A DNA stretch of 9,282 nt from Candidatus Nanopelagicales bacterium (GTDB taxonomy: Bacteria; Actinomycetota; Actinomycetes; S36-B12; GCA-2699445). A model generated the notes under the pieces. That model was not told the DNA's origin and did not search any database. It was given only the letters and a program-made list of their open reading frames with translations. Location of the stretch: contig JAOZTQ010000043.1 in assembly GCA_029939085.1 (NCBI GenBank), positions 1 through 9,282 of the forward strand, given 5' to 3'. Position 1 is the stretch's first letter, and every line of letters starts with the position of its first letter. The position numbers and the translations under genes were made by a program. Positions 5,903-9,282 of the stretch are shown one piece after another.

Positions 5903-6898
5903 ATGCCACGCGAATACACCGAAGAGGACGTGCGCGTCCGACCTCAGGGACGGAAATCTCGACCAAGGAGCAAGGATCGACCGGAGCATCGAGATGCCCG
6001 ACCCGGCCTCGTGCTGACAGTGGACCGGGGGCGCTTCCGGGTGGTCTTGGCAGACGATGGAACTCGCATTACGGCGGTGCGGGCCCGCGAGTTGGGACGG
6101 AGAGGAATCGTCGTAGGTGATCGGGTCGGCGTGAGCGGCGATACCTCTGGCACGCCTGGATCACTTGCTCGGATCGTTCGGGTCGACAAGCGTTCGACCG
6201 CGCTGCGGCGAACTCCTGACGATGATGACGCAACTGAACGAATTGTGGTCGCCAACGCCGAGATTCTCGGAGTTGTCGTTGCAGCAGCCGACCCCGCTCC
6301 GCGAGAAAGATTTATCGACCGGTGTCTCGTCGCTGCCTTAGACGCTGGATTGGAACCGCTGCTTATCGTTACGAAAACCGACCTTGATTCTGCGGATGAT
6401 CTCGCCGCCGGTTATCGCGCTCTTGGAATGAGGCTTGTCCGAACAAGTTCAAAGAAACCCGTCACAGAGTTGAAGGACCTGCTGACTAATCGGACGACAG
6501 TCTTGATCGGCCAGTCAGGCGTCGGAAAATCTACTCTAGTAAACCGTCTCGTACCGGAAGCCGATCGGGAAATAGGTGCAGTCAATGAGGTGACCGGGCG
6601 AGGCCGACACACTTCGACCTCAGCCGTGGGTCTTTCGTTACCCGGCGGCGGCTGGATCATCGATACGCCAGGGTTACGCAGTTTCGGATTAGGCCATATC
6701 GATCCCGGGAAAATCCTGGAAGCTTTCGGGGAACTTGCCGATGGCGCGGCCGGATGTCCCCGCGGTTGTGATCATTTGCCGCCACACTGTGCACTTGATG
6801 ACTGGGTGGCAAGTGGCGGAGCCGGTCCAGCGGGAGAAGCACGATTGGAATCACTGAGACGACTACTGCGGTCACTTTCCAGTCAGGAAATTAACTAG
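5903..6898 (+). CDS. rsgA: Ribosome small subunit-dependent GTPase RsgA
   Basis: RsgA is a GTPase that binds the 30S subunit late in its maturation and helps release assembly factors. The 331-residue protein has the circularly permuted GTPase order: a basic N-terminal tail (R/K-rich, about 10-35), an OB-fold-like region (about 35-95), then G4 TKTD (157-160) ahead of the P-loop GQSGVGKST (203-211), a G2-like GRGRHTST segment (232-239) and G3 DTPG (254-257). A C-terminal zinc site follows, C-x3-C-x-H-x4-C (Cys285, Cys289, His291, Cys296). The ATG at 5903 is three bases after the aroA stop; a TTG immediately before it adds one residue and is less likely. With no Shine-Dalgarno site, translation is probably coupled to aroA. 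The stop overlaps that of the converging DUF2231-like gene. No hisN-like gene follows, although one often does in Actinobacteria. Confidence 0.95.
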   Translation: MPREYTEEDVRVRPQGRKSRPRSKDRPEHRDARPGLVLTVDRGRFRVVLADDGTRITAVRARELGRRGIVVGDRVGVSGDTSGTPGSLARIVRVDKRSTALRRTPDDDDATERIVVANAEILGVVVAAADPAPRERFIDRCLVAALDAGLEPLLIVTKTDLDSADDLAAGYRALGMRLVRTSSKKPVTELKDLLTNRTTVLIGQSGVGKSTLVNRLVPEADREIGAVNEVTGRGRHTSTSAVGLSLPGGGWIIDTPGLRSFGLGHIDPGKILEAFGELADGAAGCPRGCDHLPPHCALDDWVASGGAGPAGEARLESLRRLLRSLSSQEIN

Positions 6899-7359
6899 CT
6901 CCAGACCAACTCCGCACCACTGTGTCCAGTGATGACGACAAGAACTACGGCACCGAGCGCTATGAGCGAGCAAACCAGCGCAAAAATCTTTCCGACGATG
7001 TTTCGTGATGCGTCATTTTGTCTATCCATGAACGTCAAAATGACAATCACCACAAACAGCAATAACGCGACCCATGGCACGTAGTTGCCAAGCTCAAAAT
7101 GTTGGGCTCCCGAGAAACCCAATTCTTCTTGTAACTGCTGGCCACTCCAGCGAGCAACAAAGGCACTGAGCACCGCAACAAATGCCACAAAAACGACCGC
7201 CGGGCTGTAGCGAACAGAACGACGTCCACTGCTGGCCATAACCCATGTTCCTAAAGCCGCCAACGGAACCAGGACGACTACACCGTGGACCACCAACGGA
7301 TGCAATGGCAGACCCAAAACCTCATCCGGGAGTAGAGCCAGGTAGACGTGGTCTTGCAT
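6895..7359 (-). CDS. DUF2231-like integral membrane protein
   Basis: A 154-residue membrane protein with four predicted helices at about residues 22-42, 51-70, 93-112 and 122-143. The first helix opens with GLPLHPLVVHGVVVLVPLAALG, and the protein ends with GHSGAELVWS; both match the HPxxVH start and GHSGA-W end of actinobacterial DUF2231 proteins. Conserved His residues at 20, 25, 88 and 146 could bind haem or metal, but this is inference and no function is established. ATG 7357-7359 is the first available start: an in-frame TGA occurs about 33 bases upstream and no other start codon intervenes. No Shine-Dalgarno site is present; CAGACT six bases before the ATG is a near match to the leaderless -10 pattern. 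It is divergent from the peptidase gene and converges on rsgA with a 4-bp overlap. Confidence 0.85.
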   Translation of the reverse strand: MQDHVYLALLPDEVLGLPLHPLVVHGVVVLVPLAALGTWVMASSGRRSVRYSPAVVFVAFVAVLSAFVARWSGQQLQEELGFSGAQHFELGNYVPWVALLLFVVIVILTFMDRQNDASRNIVGKIFALVCSLIALGAVVLVVITGHSGAELVWS

Positions 7360-7425
7360 ACCGTGAGTCTGCCAGACGTTCCGGTTTTTCTTTCACTCGT
7401 CATCATGTTCTCAACAGTTGTAGCG

Positions 7426-7439
7426 GGCGCTATCGCGCC
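7426..7439. promoter_or_regulatory. Small inverted repeat in divergent spacer
   Basis: GGCGC-TATC-GCGCC is a perfect 5-bp inverted repeat in the 110-bp gap between the DUF2231-like and peptidase starts. It lies 18 bases before the putative -10 box of the peptidase gene, where a -35 element would be. It could be an operator, but a repeat this short can arise by chance. Confidence 0.25.
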
Positions 7440-7457
7440 AGACTGAACTGGGCTGGC

Positions 7458-7463
7458 TAGCGT
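7458..7463 (+). promoter_or_regulatory. Putative -10 box for a leaderless M20 peptidase mRNA
   Basis: TAGCGT fits TANNNT and ends six bases (ATAGGC) before the ATG at 7470. Its TAG is also an in-frame stop, so translation cannot begin farther upstream. There is no Shine-Dalgarno site at a normal distance and no convincing -35 element. Confidence 0.45.
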
Positions 7464-7469
7464 ATAGGC

Positions 7470-8846
7470 ATGAGCTTCAACTTGGATGACACTGAGAGCC
7501 ACCGTCTTAGCCAAAAAGTCGATGATCTTATGGCGCAAGCCGAATCAGATTTGGCCGATCTCGTTCGCATTCCGTCGATCAACTTTCCGGGATACGACCG
7601 CAAACCCGTAATCGATTGCGCCAACGCCATAGCCGACTTATTCGATCAAGCAGGGGCTACTCAGGTGGAGACCTTAACTGGGGAGTCTGGCGTGCCAACC
7701 GTTCGGGCTGATCTTGCCGGACCGCCCGGCGCCCCCACCGTTTTGCTCTACTCACATTACGACGTACAGCCCGCGGGCGAGGCCGAGAAATGGGAAACAC
7801 CTGCATTCGAACCGACCATTCGGAATGGTCGCATGTATGGCAGAGGGGCCGCCGATGACAAATCCGGCGTGATCACTCACTTAACCTGCCTAAGGGCCAT
7901 TAGCGAACAACCGCCCATCGGACTTCGCATACTCCTCGAGGGTGAAGAGGAGCATGGGGGTGACTTCGAGGAGTGGCCGACTGATAATCCACAAGCTTTT
8001 TCAGATGTGGACGCGGTCGTGATTAACGATATGGGCGGGGTCGAACTTGGTATTCCTACTTTCACTACTGAGCTGAGAGGAATCGCGCAAGGAATTGTCA
8101 CGATCCGAACTCTTCCAGGACCGGTCCACAGTGGTCTCTTCGGTGGCCCTACCCCCAATGCGCTCACTGCGATGATTAAACTCCTCGCCACGTTGACTGA
8201 TGAGAATGATGACTGTGCCATCGATGGGATCCCCAGCGGAACTTGGGATGGTGCCGACGTTTCCGAGGAACTGTTTCGAAACCTGGCTGGTCTAGATGCC
8301 AAAGCTCATCTCGTGGGCACCGGATCGCTAGCGGATCGCTTGATTTCAAAACCCGCAGTGAGTGTTGTGGGTCTCGATGCTCCCGAAGTTGCTACCGCAG
8401 CGACAGCAATAGTCCCAGAAGCCCGAGCGAAAATTAGCGTGCGTATTCCCGCCGGCACTGATTGGCATGAGGCCACGACAGCCATTGCACGGCATATTGC
8501 TCGACACACACCATGGGGTCTGCAAGCAGACTTTGAACCCGATATGGGCGCTGCTGGTACCCGACTTGATACCAGCCATGACGTCTATGAAGTCTATTCA
8601 GCGGCGATGGCCACAGCCTTCGGTCGTGAAGCAGTGCGACAAGGTGCTGGTGGTTCGATTCCGTTTGTTGCAAATCTGGTATCCGCATTTCCAGAATTAC
8701 CCATCATCGCTACCGGAGCGCAGGAGCCGAGCGCCTCGATTCACGCACCGAACGAAAGTGTGGATCTATCGGAACTACGCCGAGTGGCAACGGCAGAGAC
8801 TTTGTTTTTGGCCGGCTTAGGAGCAGTAAGCGGATCAACGAAATGA
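7470..8846 (+). CDS. M20-family metallopeptidase (dipeptidase-like)
   Basis: A 458-residue zinc-dependent hydrolase of the M20 family (carnosinase/CNDP-like dipeptidases and relatives). Metal-site motifs are all present: SHYDVQP (95-101) with His96 and Asp98; GRGAADDKSG (124-133) with the likely bridging Asp129; EGEEEHGG (157-164) with catalytic Glu160 and ligand Glu161; Asp187 in VVINDMGG; and a C-terminal His425 in SASIHAPNE. GPVHSGLFGG (217-226) marks the start of the inserted dimerisation domain, and GAGGSIPFVANL (392-403) is a further family motif. No signal peptide is seen, so it should be cytoplasmic. The substrate cannot be read from sequence: dipeptides are most likely, but acylated amino acids are possible. 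It overlaps the following MFS gene by ATGA, implying translational coupling. The start is fixed by an in-frame TAG four codons upstream. Confidence 0.93.
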   Translation: MSFNLDDTESHRLSQKVDDLMAQAESDLADLVRIPSINFPGYDRKPVIDCANAIADLFDQAGATQVETLTGESGVPTVRADLAGPPGAPTVLLYSHYDVQPAGEAEKWETPAFEPTIRNGRMYGRGAADDKSGVITHLTCLRAISEQPPIGLRILLEGEEEHGGDFEEWPTDNPQAFSDVDAVVINDMGGVELGIPTFTTELRGIAQGIVTIRTLPGPVHSGLFGGPTPNALTAMIKLLATLTDENDDCAIDGIPSGTWDGADVSEELFRNLAGLDAKAHLVGTGSLADRLISKPAVSVVGLDAPEVATAATAIVPEARAKISVRIPAGTDWHEATTAIARHIARHTPWGLQADFEPDMGAAGTRLDTSHDVYEVYSAAMATAFGREAVRQGAGGSIPFVANLVSAFPELPIIATGAQEPSASIHAPNESVDLSELRRVATAETLFLAGLGAVSGSTK

Positions 8847-9282
8847 CAGAAAGCATCGGACAGGCCGTCGATGAATCCGCGGAGGTGTCAACGCGGCGCA
8901 AGTGGTGGGGATTCACTTTTCTAGCTGTCTCACTGCTGGTGATTGCGCTAGACCTATCCATCGCTGATGTCACCTTGCCGTCAATCGTTAAGGATCTCGG
9001 CATTAGTGCCGACAGCGCGAGCCTGATTATCACGGTCTATATGGTCGTAGCGGCTTCCTTCATGGTTCTTATGGGACGGGTTTCAGACCTGGTAGGAGCA
9101 AAAAAGGCATTCATCTTTGGGGCAATATTTTTTGCAGTGGGCTCGGCAATTACCGGTATGGCAAATGGTCTCGGCACGCTCATGGCGGGCCGGTCGTTGC
9201 AGGCTCTAGTCTTTGCGATCGCCATACCCGCGTCGATGTCATTACTCAACCACGAGTTCCCCAAAGGCCGAGAACGGGTTCT
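8843..9282 (+). CDS. MFS transporter, DHA2-type, N-terminal part
   Basis: The first 146 residues of a major facilitator transporter that runs off the right edge. After a polar 20-residue cytoplasmic tail there are four hydrophobic segments (about 23-45, 59-78, 90-106 and 111-133). The end of helix 1 reads ALDLSIADVTLPSI (35-48), a variant of the LDxTIVNVALP motif of the 14-helix drug:H+ antiporter (DHA2) group. MFS motif A appears as GRVSDLVGAKK (78-88), and a helix 4 RSLQ segment (117-120) resembles motif B. The ATG at 8843-8845 overlaps the peptidase stop (8844-8846), so the two genes should be co-expressed. A role in efflux is inferred from family only; the substrate is unknown. No independent promoter or Shine-Dalgarno site is evident. 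Confidence 0.93.
   Translation, partial: MTESIGQAVDESAEVSTRRKWWGFTFLAVSLLVIALDLSIADVTLPSIVKDLGISADSASLIITVYMVVAASFMVLMGRVSDLVGAKKAFIFGAIFFAVGSAITGMANGLGTLMAGRSLQALVFAIAIPASMSLLNHEFPKGRERV

Noticed and set aside
7877..8302. Minus-strand open frame of 141 codons opposite the M20 peptidase
   Set aside because: Antisense to conserved metal-site coding sequence, Ser/Pro-rich, no domain recognised.
1..9282. tRNA, rRNA, CRISPR array, insertion sequence or prophage remnant
   Set aside because: I saw no cloverleaf-like segment, no regularly spaced direct repeats, no transposase or integrase motifs, and no terminal inverted repeats with target duplications.

Overview
The window looks like a stretch of ordinary core chromosome from an actinobacterium of moderate GC content (roughly mid-50s percent by eye, not computed). 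The evidence is a GTP-dependent PEP carboxykinase (PckG), an aroA-rsgA gene pair, and small membrane or lipoproteins of families typical of Actinobacteria (DUF2516-, DUF4333- and DUF2231-like). Several starts also lack a Shine-Dalgarno (SD) sequence and fit a leaderless-transcript pattern. I cannot name the genus. I see no mobile element, CRISPR array, tRNA or rRNA.

Layout. Positions 1-1415 (+) hold the end of an arginine deiminase (ADI) operon: the last 82 codons of arcA, a hairpin-bearing spacer, full-length arcB (ornithine carbamoyltransferase), and a very strong 18-bp terminator hairpin. Positions 1416-1580 are non-coding between converging genes. Positions 1581-4366 (-) hold three genes that read leftward in the order pckG, a DUF4333-like lipoprotein and a DUF2516-like membrane protein. 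Positions 4367-4591 are a divergent promoter region with a CCGATA inverted repeat. Positions 4592-6898 (+) are aroA and rsgA, separated by 3 nt. A DUF2231-like membrane protein (6895-7359, -) converges on rsgA, and the two stop codons share one CTAG. After a 110-bp divergent spacer, an M20-family peptidase (7470-8846, +) overlaps by ATGA the start of a DHA2-type MFS transporter that runs off the right edge.

How the genes work together. ArcA makes citrulline from arginine, and ArcB phosphorolyses citrulline to ornithine and carbamoyl phosphate. The carbamate kinase (ArcC) that would recover ATP, and the antiporter (ArcD), are not in view and may lie upstream. PckG links the TCA cycle to gluconeogenesis, AroA is the sixth step of the shikimate pathway, and RsgA matures the small ribosomal subunit. 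The peptidase and MFS genes are translationally coupled and may share a physiological task, but the sequence does not show the substrate.

I found no convincing undescribed system. The best second-look items are a recurrent leaderless start architecture (TANNNT, six bases, start codon), the palindromic element between pckG and aroA, the hairpin between arcA and arcB, and the shared stop tetranucleotide.
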